From Sphaerotilus montanus (GTDB lineage Bacteria; Pseudomonadota; Gammaproteobacteria; Burkholderiales; Burkholderiaceae_C): DNA of 64,000 nucleotides. Position 1 is the stretch's first letter, and every line of letters begins with the position of its first letter. The translations under genes were made by a program, and so were the position numbers. Of this stretch, positions 45,783 to 54,732 are shown one piece after another. The stretch lies in contig NZ_JACCFH010000001.1 of the NCBI RefSeq assembly GCF_013410775.1, forward strand, positions 2,356,001 through 2,420,000, written 5' to 3'. The notes beneath the pieces are model-generated. The model had not been told where the DNA came from. It did no database searches and saw only the letters and a list, made by a program, of their open reading frames with translations.

Positions 45783-47981
45783 TCACAGGCTCTGCATCTG
45801 CTGGCGCCACAGCAACTGGTAGATCTCGCAGCGCTTGACCAGCTCCTCGTGCCGCCCGGCGTCCACGATCAGGCCGCGGTTGAGCACCATGATCGCGTCC
45901 GCCTTGACCAGCGTGGACAGCCGGTGCGAGACGATGATCACCGTGCGGCCTGCGGCGATGCGGCCGAGGTTGGCCAGGAAGATGGCCTCGGACTCGGGGT
46001 CGAGCGCGCTGGCGGCCTCGTCGAGGATCAGGATGCGTGGCTGCAGCAGCATCGCCCGCGCGATCGCCAGCCGCTGGCGCTGGCCGCCGGAGAGGTTGGT
46101 GGCGTTTTCCTCCAGCAGCGTGTCGTAGCCCTGCGCCAGCCGCTCGATGAACTCGTCGGCGCCGGCGATGCGGGCCGCTTCGACGATCTCCTCCAGCGAC
46201 GCGCCCGGCTTGGCGATGGCGATGTTGTCGCGCACCGTGCCGCGGAAGAGGAAGTTCTCCTGCAGCACCACGCCGATGCTGCGCCGCAGGTGGGCGAGGT
46301 CGATCTCGCGGCTGTCGACGCCGTCGAAGCGGATGACCCCTTCCTGCACCGGGTAGAGGCCCTGGATCAGCCGCGTCAGCGTCGTCTTGCCCGAGCCGCT
46401 GCGCCCGACCACGCCGACCACCTTGCCCGCGGGGAGCGTGAAGCTCAGCCGGTCCAGCGAGGGCGGGGCGTTGGGGGCGTAGCGGAAGGTCACGCCGTCG
46501 AACTCGATCTTGCCGGTCAGCACGGGCTCCAGCCCGCCCGAGGCCCGCATGCCCTCGGCCGGCCGGTTCATGATCTCGCCGAGCATCTTCACCGACAGCG
46601 CCGTCTCCTGGTACTCATGGACCAGCGAGACGATCTGCACCAGCGGCGCGACCACCCGGCCCGACAGCATCTGGAACGCGATCAGCGCCCCCACCGTCAT
46701 GGTCTGGTCGAACACCGCGTGCGCGCCGACGGCGATCACCGCCACCGGCATCAGCTTCTCCAGGAAGCCCATCACCGCCTGCGCGGTCATCGAGATGCGG
46801 CCGACCTTGAAGTGCAGGCCGATGGTCCGCGCCGAGCGTTCCTCCCACTCGCGCCGGCGCTGCGGCTCGATCGCCATGGCCTTGACGGTGCGCATGCCCT
46901 GGATGGTCTCGACCAGCATCGCCTGGCGGTCGCCGTCGGCGGTGTAGAGCGCCTGCAGCCGCGCCCGGAACGCCGGGATCAGCGCGAACACCACCGCCCC
47001 GATCGCCAGCGCGAAGGCCACGACGATGCCGGTGAGCGTCGGCGAATAGAAGAACAGCATCGGCAGGAACACGATCAGCACGCTGGCGTCGAGCAGCGTG
47101 AAGAACATGCGCCCGGTCAGGAACTGGCGGATCTTCTCTCCCTGCTGCATGTGGCGGGTGATGACACCCGCGGTGCCGGTGTCGAAGAAGGTGATGGGCA
47201 GCTTCAGCAGGTGCGCGAAGGTCTTGCGCGCGAGCTGCATGTCGATGCGGTTGGTCGCGTGCAGCAGGTGGTTCTGGCGCAGGTACGTGAAGATCGCCTC
47301 GAACAGCAGCGCCAGCACGATGCCCGCGGTCATCACGTACAGCGTCGAGTAGCCGCGGTGGACGATCACCTTGTCCACCACGAGCTGCGTGAAGATCGGC
47401 ATGGCGAGCGCCAGCACATGCAGCACCAGCGCGCTCACCGCCACGTCGCGCAGCAGGTGCCGCTGGCGCAGCAGCTCGGGGATGAACCAGCGCAGGCCGA
47501 AGGGCTGGCTCTCGTCGCTCAGGGCGTAGTCGCGTTTCACCAGGAGCACGTCACCGGACCAGGCCGCTTCGAAGCGCTCCTTTTCCAGCAGGAAGATCGC
47601 GTTGGGCGGCTGCGCCAGCGGGTCCAGCACCGCGACCGCCGGCCCCTCGGTCGTCTCCTTGCGCGCCACGATCACCACGAAATGCCCGTTCGACAGCACC
47701 GCGATCATCGGCAGCGTGTCCTGCAGCTTGTCGAGGTCGGCCCACTGGATGCGCGTGCGGCGGGCCTTCAGGCCGAGCGACGCGGCGGCGGCCAGGAGCT
47801 GCTCGGGCGCCGGCGTCTGCGCGGTCATGCCGTCCAGATGCGAGCGGCGGATCTGCTCCTCGGAGGTGGACAGGCGGTGGTGTCGGGCCACGGCGACCAG
47901 GCAGTGCAGACCGGTGTCGAGGGGCGGGGTTTCGTGGGGCAGGGGGGCGGTGGCCAACGGGGCGGTCCAGAAGTGGTCCAA
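45783..47981 (-). CDS. Type I secretion ABC exporter with inactive C39-like domain (HlyB/RtxB type)
   Basis: A 732-residue exporter. Residues about 1-140 form a C39 peptidase-like domain in which the catalytic Cys is Thr (DTGLHCLVAVARHH), so it docks substrates rather than cutting leaders, as in HlyB. Six spans follow. The ATPase has Walker A GRSGSGKTTL, Q-loop VLQENFLFRGTV, signature LSGGQRQRLAIARA, Walker B ILILDEAASALD and the switch His in VSHRLS. Uncut substrates with a C-terminal RTX signal are expected. It lies first in the hlyBD-like pair. Confidence 0.95.
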   Translation of the reverse strand: MDHFWTAPLATAPLPHETPPLDTGLHCLVAVARHHRLSTSEEQIRRSHLDGMTAQTPAPEQLLAAAASLGLKARRTRIQWADLDKLQDTLPMIAVLSNGHFVVIVARKETTEGPAVAVLDPLAQPPNAIFLLEKERFEAAWSGDVLLVKRDYALSDESQPFGLRWFIPELLRQRHLLRDVAVSALVLHVLALAMPIFTQLVVDKVIVHRGYSTLYVMTAGIVLALLFEAIFTYLRQNHLLHATNRIDMQLARKTFAHLLKLPITFFDTGTAGVITRHMQQGEKIRQFLTGRMFFTLLDASVLIVFLPMLFFYSPTLTGIVVAFALAIGAVVFALIPAFRARLQALYTADGDRQAMLVETIQGMRTVKAMAIEPQRRREWEERSARTIGLHFKVGRISMTAQAVMGFLEKLMPVAVIAVGAHAVFDQTMTVGALIAFQMLSGRVVAPLVQIVSLVHEYQETALSVKMLGEIMNRPAEGMRASGGLEPVLTGKIEFDGVTFRYAPNAPPSLDRLSFTLPAGKVVGVVGRSGSGKTTLTRLIQGLYPVQEGVIRFDGVDSREIDLAHLRRSIGVVLQENFLFRGTVRDNIAIAKPGASLEEIVEAARIAGADEFIERLAQGYDTLLEENATNLSGGQRQRLAIARAMLLQPRILILDEAASALDPESEAIFLANLGRIAAGRTVIIVSHRLSTLVKADAIMVLNRGLIVDAGRHEELVKRCEIYQLLWRQQMQSL

Positions 47982-48008
47982 GCGGGGACCGCCAGCATAT
48001 CTGCCAGA

Positions 48009-48953
48009 TCAGGCATCGACCCCCTGCTTTGCGGGGGATGTGTCCGCCACCTGCACATGCAACCACCGCTGCGCCGGGTCGATGTCATGCCGCCGGTGCC
48101 ACACCATCTGCAATTGCAGCGGCGGCAGCTTCACCGGCAGCGGCCGGCACACCAGGTCCTCTGCCGCACCCGTGACCGCCAGAAAGGCGCGCGGCATCAC
48201 GGTCAGCAGGTCGGTGCGGGCGACGACCCGTCCGGCGGTGAAGTACTGGTTCACCGCCAGCACCACCCGGCGCTGCAGCCCCAGCCCGGCCAGCGCTTCA
48301 TCGACCTGGCCGTGGGCGCGCCCCGAAAAACTCACCAGCAGATGCTCGGCGGCGCAGTAGTCCTCCAGCGTCAGCTCGACCGCCTCCAGCGGATGCCCGC
48401 GCCGCATCACGCAGACGTGTTCGCTCTCGTCGAGTCGCTGGTGGCGCAGCGGGGCGTTGGCGCCGAGGGTCACCTGCCGCGAGATCAGCTCCGGGAAGTG
48501 CCCGATGGCGAGGTCGGCTTCGCCCCGGTCGAGCAGCGGCGTCGGGTCGCGCGTGATCAGCGGCAGCACGCGCAGGTCCGCCAGCGCCCGCTGTTCCTGC
48601 AGGCGCTGCACCAGCGGCGGCAGCAGCAGCGCCGAGGCCGCATCCGCCATCGCCAGCGCGAAGGTGCGGGGCTGGTGGACCGGGTCGTAGTCGGTCGGCT
48701 CGAAGACGTGCCGCAGCTGCGCCAGCGCCGTGCGCACCTCGGGCCAGAGCGCGTCGGCCCGGGCGGTCGGCACCACGCCGAAGGCGGCGCGGGTGAACAG
48801 CGTCTCGCCCACGGCGTCCTTCAGCCGGCGCAGCGCGTTGCTCACCGCGGGCTGGGTCATGGCGAGGCGGTTGGCGGCGCGGGTGAGGTTGCGCTCGGCC
48901 ATCACGGTGTCGAAGACGCGCAGCAGGTTGAGGTCGAGGGTGCGGAAGTTCAT
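48009..48953 (-). CDS. LysR-family transcriptional regulator
   Basis: A 314-residue regulator. N-terminal helix-turn-helix: FDTVMAERNLTRAANRLAMT followed by QPAVSNALRRLKDAVGETLF. The effector domain has RTFALAMADAASALLLPPLV and DLAIGHFPE, as in the NahR/LinR-like group. It diverges from the 86-residue gene at 49054; two AGGGTTWACCC palindromes lie between. The effector is unknown. The type I exporter is adjacent but oriented the same way with a small gap, so co-transcription is possible. Confidence 0.92.
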   Translation of the reverse strand: MNFRTLDLNLLRVFDTVMAERNLTRAANRLAMTQPAVSNALRRLKDAVGETLFTRAAFGVVPTARADALWPEVRTALAQLRHVFEPTDYDPVHQPRTFALAMADAASALLLPPLVQRLQEQRALADLRVLPLITRDPTPLLDRGEADLAIGHFPELISRQVTLGANAPLRHQRLDESEHVCVMRRGHPLEAVELTLEDYCAAEHLLVSFSGRAHGQVDEALAGLGLQRRVVLAVNQYFTAGRVVARTDLLTVMPRAFLAVTGAAEDLVCRPLPVKLPPLQLQMVWHRRHDIDPAQRWLHVQVADTSPAKQGVDA

Positions 48954-49001
48954 TCACAAATCGTATATCAATGATTCACACAACGACCTAACAGCATATC
49001 T

Positions 49002-49040
49002 AGGGTTTACCCCATACTTCGGCTCACCAAGGGTTAACCC
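49002..49040. promoter_or_regulatory. Two AGGGTTWACCC palindromes before the 86-residue gene
   Basis: AGGGTTTACCC (49002-49012) and AGGGTTAACCC (49030-49040) are 28 bases apart, start to start; the central GGGTTAACCC of the second is a perfect palindrome. The second ends 13 bases before the ATG at 49054. They lie in the divergent region with the LysR gene and could bind it or another factor. Confidence 0.5.
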
Positions 49041-49053
49041 TAAGGAGTCTGAA

Positions 49054-49314
49054 ATGTCGATGGTTTTCGTTCCCGCTTCCAATCCCGCCACCGCCCGTTC
49101 GTTCGCGGTGTTCCTCGTCGATGCTGCGGCCAACGCGCTGCACAAGCTGTCCACGCGCATTGCCGAAGCCGGCCAGCCCTATGAGCCGCGCACCGCTGAA
49201 GAGCTGATCGAATGGGCCAACAGCTACGAGGCCACCCAGCCGTCGTATGCGGCTGACCTGCGCGCCGCGGCGCTGCATGCCCAGGAAATCGCTGGCCGCG
49301 CCAAGTACAACTGA
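49054..49314 (+). CDS. Small soluble protein, unknown
   Basis: An 86-residue, mainly helical protein (MSMVFVPASNPATARSFAVF; LIEWANSYEATQPSYAADLR; AALHAQEIAGRAKYN). It has an excellent ribosome site (TAAGGAG, seven bases before ATG) and its own strong terminator, so it is probably well expressed as a single gene. I do not recognise the family. It diverges from a LysR regulator that may control it. Confidence 0.75.
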   Translation: MSMVFVPASNPATARSFAVFLVDAAANALHKLSTRIAEAGQPYEPRTAEELIEWANSYEATQPSYAADLRAAALHAQEIAGRAKYN

Positions 49315-49342
49315 TCCTGCCGATCCCGTCGGATCCGGACGC

Positions 49343-49370
49343 AAAAAAGCCGGGCACACCGGCCCGGCTT
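49343..49370. terminator. Bidirectional rho-independent terminator
   Basis: Stem AAGCCGGGC/GCCCGGCTT with a 6-base loop. On the minus strand it is followed by TTTTTT (the A-run at 49343-49348), ending the thiolase transcript; on the plus strand TTCCTTT follows, ending the 86-residue gene. Confidence 0.85.
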
Positions 49371-49412
49371 CCTTTGCGTTCAGGCGCCTGAGGTCAGGCG
49401 CCCGAGGCGGGA

Positions 49413-50594
49413 TCAGCAGCGCTCGAAGATCGCCGCGATGCCCTGACCGCCACCGATGCACATCGTGGCCAGCGCGTAGCGGCCGTTGATGCGCTGCAGT
49501 TCGTACAGGGCCTTGGTCGTGATGATCGCGCCGGTGCCACCGATCGGGTGGCCGAGCGAGATGCCCGAGCCGTTCGGGTTGACCTTGGCCGGGTCGAGGT
49601 CGAGTTCCTTCGACACGGCGCAGGCCTGTGCGGCGAAGGCTTCGTTGGCTTCGATCACGTCCATGTCGCCGATCGACAGGCCGGCACGCTTCAGCGCGAT
49701 GCGGGTCGACGGCACCGGGCCGATGCCCATGATGGTGGGGTCGACACCGGCGTGCGCGTAGGTCACCAGGCGGGCGATCGGCTTCAGGCCGTGCGCCTTG
49801 ACCGCCTCGCCGCTGGCCAGCACGACGGCGCCGGCGCCGTCATTGATGCCCGAGGCGTTGCCCGCGGTGACCATGCCGTCCTTCTTGAAGGCGGGGCGCA
49901 TCTTCGCCAGGCTTTCCATCGTGGTGTCGGCCTTGACGTGCTCGTCGATCAGGAAGGGGACCATGCCCTTGCGGGTCTTGATCTCGATCGGCACGATCTG
50001 GCTGGTGAAGCGGCCTTCGGCGATGGCCTGCGCCGCACGGCGGTGGCTCTCGACCGTCAGCTCGTCCATCATCTGGCGCGTGATGCCGTACTTCTCGGCC
50101 ACGTTCTCGGCCGTCAGGCCCATGTGGATCTTGTGGAACGGGTCGTGCAGCGCGCCGACCATCAGGTCGATCACCTGCGTGTCGCCCATGCGCGCGCCCC
50201 AGCGGTTGGTCGGCAGCAGGTAGGCGCCGCGGCTCATGTTCTCCGCGCCGGCACCGATCGCCACTTCGCAGTCGCCCAGCAGGATGGCCTGGGCCGACGA
50301 GATGATGGCCTGCAGGCCCGAACCGCACAGGCGGTTGACGTTGAAGGCGGGCGTTTCCTGCGAGCAGCCGGCGTTCACGGCGGCCACACGGCTCAGGTAG
50401 CAGTCGCGCGGCTCGGTGGTGACGACGGTGCCCATCGCCAGGTGGCCGACGGCGTCGGCCGGCACGCCGCTGCGCTCCAGCGCGGCCTTGACGATGGTGG
50501 TGGCCAGATCGACCAGCGGCGTGTCCTTGAGGGTACCGCCGTAGGTGCCGATGGCCGAACGGGCTGCGCTGACGATGAATACTTCGCGGGTCAT
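49413..50594 (-). CDS. Acetyl-CoA acetyltransferase / beta-ketothiolase
   Basis: A 393-residue thiolase. The nucleophile Cys lies in NVNRLCGSGLQAIISSAQAI, the second His in NPNGSGISLGHPIGGTGA, and the second Cys in ATMCIGGGQGIAAIFE. Length and motifs fit the biosynthetic PhaA/BktB type, which condenses acetyl-CoA units toward polyhydroxyalkanoate or works in beta-oxidation. No phaB or phaC is adjacent, so the pathway cannot be fixed. It is a single gene with a strong terminator. Confidence 0.93.
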   Translation of the reverse strand: MTREVFIVSAARSAIGTYGGTLKDTPLVDLATTIVKAALERSGVPADAVGHLAMGTVVTTEPRDCYLSRVAAVNAGCSQETPAFNVNRLCGSGLQAIISSAQAILLGDCEVAIGAGAENMSRGAYLLPTNRWGARMGDTQVIDLMVGALHDPFHKIHMGLTAENVAEKYGITRQMMDELTVESHRRAAQAIAEGRFTSQIVPIEIKTRKGMVPFLIDEHVKADTTMESLAKMRPAFKKDGMVTAGNASGINDGAGAVVLASGEAVKAHGLKPIARLVTYAHAGVDPTIMGIGPVPSTRIALKRAGLSIGDMDVIEANEAFAAQACAVSKELDLDPAKVNPNGSGISLGHPIGGTGAIITTKALYELQRINGRYALATMCIGGGQGIAAIFERC

Positions 50595-50716
50595 GGTGTC
50601 TTCCTCCAGGGGTGGATCGGGGATCCGGAATCAGGGTTCGGGTTCGAGGTTCAAGTGCGAGCGCAAACGGTACTCCGCCTGCAATACAGATTGCTGACGA
50701 ACGTCAATGCCGGCGA

Positions 50717-51337
50717 TCAGGGGGCGTCGACGTCGGCCGTGTCGCCGCCGGACGGCGCCGTGTCGTAGTGCTGGCGCAGCCGCTCCAGCCCTTCCCGGTA
50801 GGCCTGTGCATCGCCGTATTCGAAGAAGCGCGGGTAGCGGTCGTGGGTGGCGACCATGCGCCGGGCGTGCTTGATCGGGCACCAGTACTGCTCGGTGCGC
50901 GCCGCCGCCTCGCGCAGGTAGGCCGCCACGCCGTTGCCGTACGAGCAGTAGAAGCAGTTGAACTTCTCGATCACGTTCAGGTAGGGCAGGTCGGTGCGGT
51001 CGAAGACGATGTAGTCGCTGCGGCGCGCCTTGGGAATGCCGTAGACCGGAAAGCAGACCGCCTGGTAGACGGTGACGAACAGGTCCATCACCACGAAGGC
51101 GATGAACCCCGCATAGATCACCGGCGCCGTCAGCACCGCGGCCAGGCTGCTCTGTGCGAGGTAGCGCCACATCCCGACCTTGTGCTGGCGCTGCAGGTGC
51201 ATCACCTCCTGCGCGAACTTGACGCGGCGGTTCTCGATCACGAACTCGATCTCGCCGCGCCGGCGGGCGAGTTCGGCTTCGAGTTCCGCTTCGAGGTGCT
51301 GCATGCGGGCGAGCAGGTCGTCGAGGTGGGTGTTCAT
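50717..51337 (-). CDS. Conserved membrane protein, unknown
   Basis: A 206-residue protein. An N-terminal coiled coil (LLARMQHLEAELEAELARRR) is followed by a basic stretch and one long hydrophobic region of one or two spans (LAAVLTAPVIYAGFIAFVVM, DLFVTVYQAVCFPVYGI). A soluble C-terminal part has FNCFYCSYGNGVAAYLREAA and EQYWCPIKH, with three cysteines conserved in style. Similar proteins occur in beta-proteobacteria without assigned function. Confidence 0.75.
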   Translation of the reverse strand: MNTHLDDLLARMQHLEAELEAELARRRGEIEFVIENRRVKFAQEVMHLQRQHKVGMWRYLAQSSLAAVLTAPVIYAGFIAFVVMDLFVTVYQAVCFPVYGIPKARRSDYIVFDRTDLPYLNVIEKFNCFYCSYGNGVAAYLREAAARTEQYWCPIKHARRMVATHDRYPRFFEYGDAQAYREGLERLRQHYDTAPSGGDTADVDAP

Positions 51338-51409
51338 GGGCGGATCTTCTTACACTGCACGGTTCACGCGTCCCCTGATGATGCAGAACAACAGTTACTG
51401 GACAACAAG

Positions 51410-52741
51410 ATGAAGTCGGCCCTGTTCGTGGATTTCGACAACGTGTACTCGGGCCTGCGCAAGCTTGATCCGATGATCGCCGAGCGTTTCGGCCGCCAGC
51501 CCCTGGAGTGGGTGCAGTGGCTCATCAAGGACCTGGCGCTGCCGGATGGCGCGCCGGCGAACGCGCAGCGCCGGCTGCTGGTGCGGCGGGTCTACCTCAA
51601 CCCGCAGGTCTACCAGCGCTTCCGGCCCTCGTTCAACCACGGCGGCTTCGAGATCGTCGACTGCCCGGCGATGACCAGCGAGGGCAAGACCAGCACCGAC
51701 ATCCACATGGTGCTCGACATGGTCGACCTGCTGCAGCACCAGGTGCACTACGACGAGTTCATCGTCTTCTCCGCCGACGCCGACTTCACGCCCGTGCTGC
51801 GCAAGCTGCGGCGCTGGGACCGGCGCACGACGGTGCTGGCCGTGGGCTTCCCCTCGGCCGCCTACCGCGCTTCGGCCGATCTGCTGATCGACACCGACCT
51901 GTTCGTGCGCGATGCGCTGGACATGGGGGTGCGGGAGTTCGACGAGCCGCCGCTGCCGGTGATCTCGCCGCCGGACGCGTCGCCATCCCCGGCCCCCTTC
52001 ACGCCGTCGATGCTGGCCTACCCTGCAGCCGCCCCTGTCCCGGCCGCCCCGGCATTGCCGACCGCCGACGCCCTGGTCGAGCGCATCCGCGCCGAGGTGG
52101 CGCGGGCGGATCTGCCGGTGCCGTGTGCCCGTCTGGCGTCGCGCCTGATGCACGAATACCCGGGGCTGTCGCCGGACTGGCTGGGGCAGGGCGGCTTCCG
52201 CCGTTTCCTGGAGTCGCTGGCCCTGGCGCCGCTGGTGCTGGACTGGGGGGCCTCGGGCGGGCATCTCTACGACCCGGTGCGCCACGTGCTGCGGGCGCCG
52301 TCACCGGCCCGCAGCAGCTTCGATGCCACGGACTGGGGCATCGAGCCGCCCCTGCTGGCGCTGATCCGCCAGGTGCACGACACCACCGGCGTGCCGCTGC
52401 TGTCGCCGCGGGATTTCCGGGCGCTGTTCGATGCGGTGGCGTCCGATGTCGCCGACCAGCCCTTCCAGCTCAACGACACCGGCAAGCGCGTGCGCGACCG
52501 GCTGCGCGAGAACGGCCACGATGTCAGCCGCGAGTCGGTCAACTGGGTGCTGCGCGGGCTGCTGCTGTGCGGCCACGAGTTCGGGCGTGGCGAGGACGAC
52601 GTGCCGACGCTGTCCTACCGACTCGTCGGCAACCTGATCAACCTGTGCCGGCGCGAGCAGGTGCTGATGGACGACGGGGCGCCTGCCCTGCTGCAGCGCT
52701 GGGTCAGCGGCAAGATTGCCAGCGAGGCGCCGGAGCTCTGA
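51410..52741 (+). CDS. NYN-domain nuclease-like protein with OST-HTH/LOTUS domains
   Basis: A 443-residue protein. Residues 1-175 form a NYN (PIN-like) domain with acidic sites D8/D10 (LFVDFDNVYSGL), D in SEGKTSTDIHMVLDMVDLL, and FIVFSADADFTPVLRKL. A Pro/Ala linker (about 185-225) leads to OST-HTH/LOTUS-type winged helices (RLASRLMHEYPGLSPDWLGQ and following) and a second C-terminal helical region. Related LabA/MARF1-like proteins bind and cut RNA. It is the second LOTUS protein in the window after 12063-12919. The start follows a weak ribosome site. Confidence 0.88.
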   Translation: MKSALFVDFDNVYSGLRKLDPMIAERFGRQPLEWVQWLIKDLALPDGAPANAQRRLLVRRVYLNPQVYQRFRPSFNHGGFEIVDCPAMTSEGKTSTDIHMVLDMVDLLQHQVHYDEFIVFSADADFTPVLRKLRRWDRRTTVLAVGFPSAAYRASADLLIDTDLFVRDALDMGVREFDEPPLPVISPPDASPSPAPFTPSMLAYPAAAPVPAAPALPTADALVERIRAEVARADLPVPCARLASRLMHEYPGLSPDWLGQGGFRRFLESLALAPLVLDWGASGGHLYDPVRHVLRAPSPARSSFDATDWGIEPPLLALIRQVHDTTGVPLLSPRDFRALFDAVASDVADQPFQLNDTGKRVRDRLRENGHDVSRESVNWVLRGLLLCGHEFGRGEDDVPTLSYRLVGNLINLCRREQVLMDDGAPALLQRWVSGKIASEAPEL

Positions 52742-52777
52742 GTCGCGGTCCCTGACGGTGTGCTGACAGAATGGGGC

Positions 52778-54496
52778 ATGACCACGCCCCATCCCCCGCA
52801 TCCGTCCGCACCGTCGTCCACGCTGGAGGCGCTGCGTCTGCCCCCGTTCCACCTCGACGACGCGGGCATCGCCTGGGTCGCCGACCAGCTGCGCACGCTC
52901 ACCACCAAGCAGAAGGTGCGCCAGCTCTTCAACGTCGCCGCCCACGGCGATGACGAGGCGCAAGTGGCCGCCCTCGCCGCGCTCGGCGTCGGCGGCGTCA
53001 CCCGCTTCGGCGGCGCGGACCTCGACGCGAGCTGGCGCGCCACCCGGGCGCTGATCGAACGCAGCGAGATTCCCTTGCTCATCAGCGGCGACATCGAGGG
53101 CGGCGCGATCGGCCTGCCGTTCGGGACCGCGCTGCCCAACCAGCTGGGATTGGCGGCCACAGGGTCGACCGCGCTGGCGGAGGAGGCCGTCACCGTGCTG
53201 GCGCGGGAAGCGCGGGCGATGGGCTACAACTGGACCTTCACGCCGGTCACCGACCTCAACGCCGCCTTCCGCAGCGCCATCGTCGCCACCCGCTCCTACG
53301 GCTCGGACCCGGACACCGTGCTGGCGCAGGCCCGCGTCAACGTCGCCACGTTCCAGCGCCACGGCATCGCCGCCACCGCCAAGCACTGGCCGGGCGAGGG
53401 GTTCGATGACCGCGACCAGCACCTCGTCACCACCATCAACCCGCTGGACATGCCTGCGTGGCGCGAACACTTCGGGCGGATCTACCGCGGCCTGATCGAC
53501 GACGGGCTGATGACGGTGATGTCGGCGCACATCGCGCTGCCCGCCTACGCGCGTGAACACGGTGCGACCGGGCTGGAGCTGTGCCGGCCGGCGTGTGTGT
53601 CGCGCTGCCTGAACGAAGACCTGCTGCGCGGTGAACTCGGCTTCAACGGCCTGATCGTCTCGGACGCGAGCGGCATGGCCGGGCTGTCGAGCTGGGCCAG
53701 CCGCGCCGAGTGCATCCCGGAGGTGATCGCCAACGGCTGCGACGTGCTGCTGTTCCCGAGCCCGTTCGAGGCGGACTTCGGCCACGTCCTGCGCGCGCTG
53801 TCCGATGGCCGGCTCACCGAGGCGCGGGTCGAGGAGGCGGTGACCCGCGTGCTCGGCCTGAAGGCGGCGCTGGGGCTGCACCGCAAGACGCTGGACGAGC
53901 TGCTGCCGCCACTGGAACAGGCGCGCGCCGTGGTCCGCCAGCCGGCGCATCTGGCGGTGGAGCAGCGCGTGGCGAGCGCCAGCGTGACGCTGGTGAAGGA
54001 CGTGCGCGGGCTGCTGCCGCTCAGCGTCGAGCGCCACCGCCGCATCGTCGTCGTCACCGATCCGGCGCGGGGTGGCTTCGCCGGGCAGGCACCGAAGGAG
54101 CTGGAAGTGCCCGCGCTGCTGGCCGCGCACGGCTTCGAGGTGCGCGCCTTCGATACCGCGCAGCCGCCGACGCCCGCCGACACCGACCTCGTGCTCTACC
54201 TGCTGGCGCAGGAGTCGCTGCTGGTGCAGTCGCACATCTATCTGGACTGGGCGCGCCTGCACGGCCACTGGACCACGGCGATGCGCCGCTACTGGCACGA
54301 CATCCCGTGCGCGCTGGTGTCGTTCGGCCAGCCGTATTACCTGTACGACGCGCCGCGCATGCCGTGTGTCGTCAACGCCTACACGGCGGCGTCGCCTGTG
54401 CAGCATGCGGTGGTGCGCAAGCTGCTGGGCGCGGAGGCGTTCACGGGGATCAGCCCGGTGGATGCGTTCTGCGGGTTGCCGGACGCGGCGTACTGA
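52778..54496 (+). CDS. Glycoside hydrolase family 3 (NagZ-like) with C-terminal domain
   Basis: A 572-residue GH3 enzyme. The N-terminal barrel has LLISGDIEGGAIGLPFG, YNWTFTPVTDLN and AKHWPGEGFDDRDQH, retaining the Asp-x-His dyad of beta-N-acetylhexosaminidases although the usual PGHG is PGEG. The nucleophile Asp is in NGLIVSDASGM near residue 297. About 180 further residues form a GH3_C-like domain, as in larger NagZ relatives. No signal peptide is seen, so it acts in the cytoplasm. ATG 52778 was preferred over GTG 52760. Confidence 0.85.
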   Translation: MTTPHPPHPSAPSSTLEALRLPPFHLDDAGIAWVADQLRTLTTKQKVRQLFNVAAHGDDEAQVAALAALGVGGVTRFGGADLDASWRATRALIERSEIPLLISGDIEGGAIGLPFGTALPNQLGLAATGSTALAEEAVTVLAREARAMGYNWTFTPVTDLNAAFRSAIVATRSYGSDPDTVLAQARVNVATFQRHGIAATAKHWPGEGFDDRDQHLVTTINPLDMPAWREHFGRIYRGLIDDGLMTVMSAHIALPAYAREHGATGLELCRPACVSRCLNEDLLRGELGFNGLIVSDASGMAGLSSWASRAECIPEVIANGCDVLLFPSPFEADFGHVLRALSDGRLTEARVEEAVTRVLGLKAALGLHRKTLDELLPPLEQARAVVRQPAHLAVEQRVASASVTLVKDVRGLLPLSVERHRRIVVVTDPARGGFAGQAPKELEVPALLAAHGFEVRAFDTAQPPTPADTDLVLYLLAQESLLVQSHIYLDWARLHGHWTTAMRRYWHDIPCALVSFGQPYYLYDAPRMPCVVNAYTAASPVQHAVVRKLLGAEAFTGISPVDAFCGLPDAAY

Positions 54497-54534
54497 CGGC
54501 CCGTGACCAGACTCGCCCGCGATCGGTGCCAGCC

Positions 54535-54732
54535 CGTCGATGCCGTCCGTGTTTCCCCTCCGCTGAGCAGCACGCACGGCACGGCGAACGGATGACCGTG
54601 GCTGGCGGTCTGTCGGGCAAGTCCGGCCAGCGTCGTGCCCATGGCACGGGCTTCGCCTTCGAGGTCATCGCCGAGCACCCAGGGCGTGACCCCGGCCGAT
54701 GCGCTGGCCCAGCAGTCTGTCGCCGCCCGACT
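54535..54732 (-). pseudogene. Remnant of glycerate 2-kinase (MOFRL domain, TtuD/GckA type)
   Basis: A minus-strand frame encodes about 65 residues including PWVLGDDLEGEARAMGTTLA and PCVLLSGGETRTA, hallmark pieces of the MOFRL domain of glycerate 2-kinase. There is no start and neither N-terminal nor full C-terminal parts exist. Similarity begins right at the stop of the PEP-CTERM gene and fades beyond 54535. It is a decayed fragment, left after deletion or replacement of the rest of the gene. Confidence 0.7.

Noticed and set aside
44685-48974. 1429-codon plus-strand frame opposite the type I secretion and LysR genes
   Set aside because: Antisense to three recognised genes; translation rich in His/Arg/Gln with no conserved motif.
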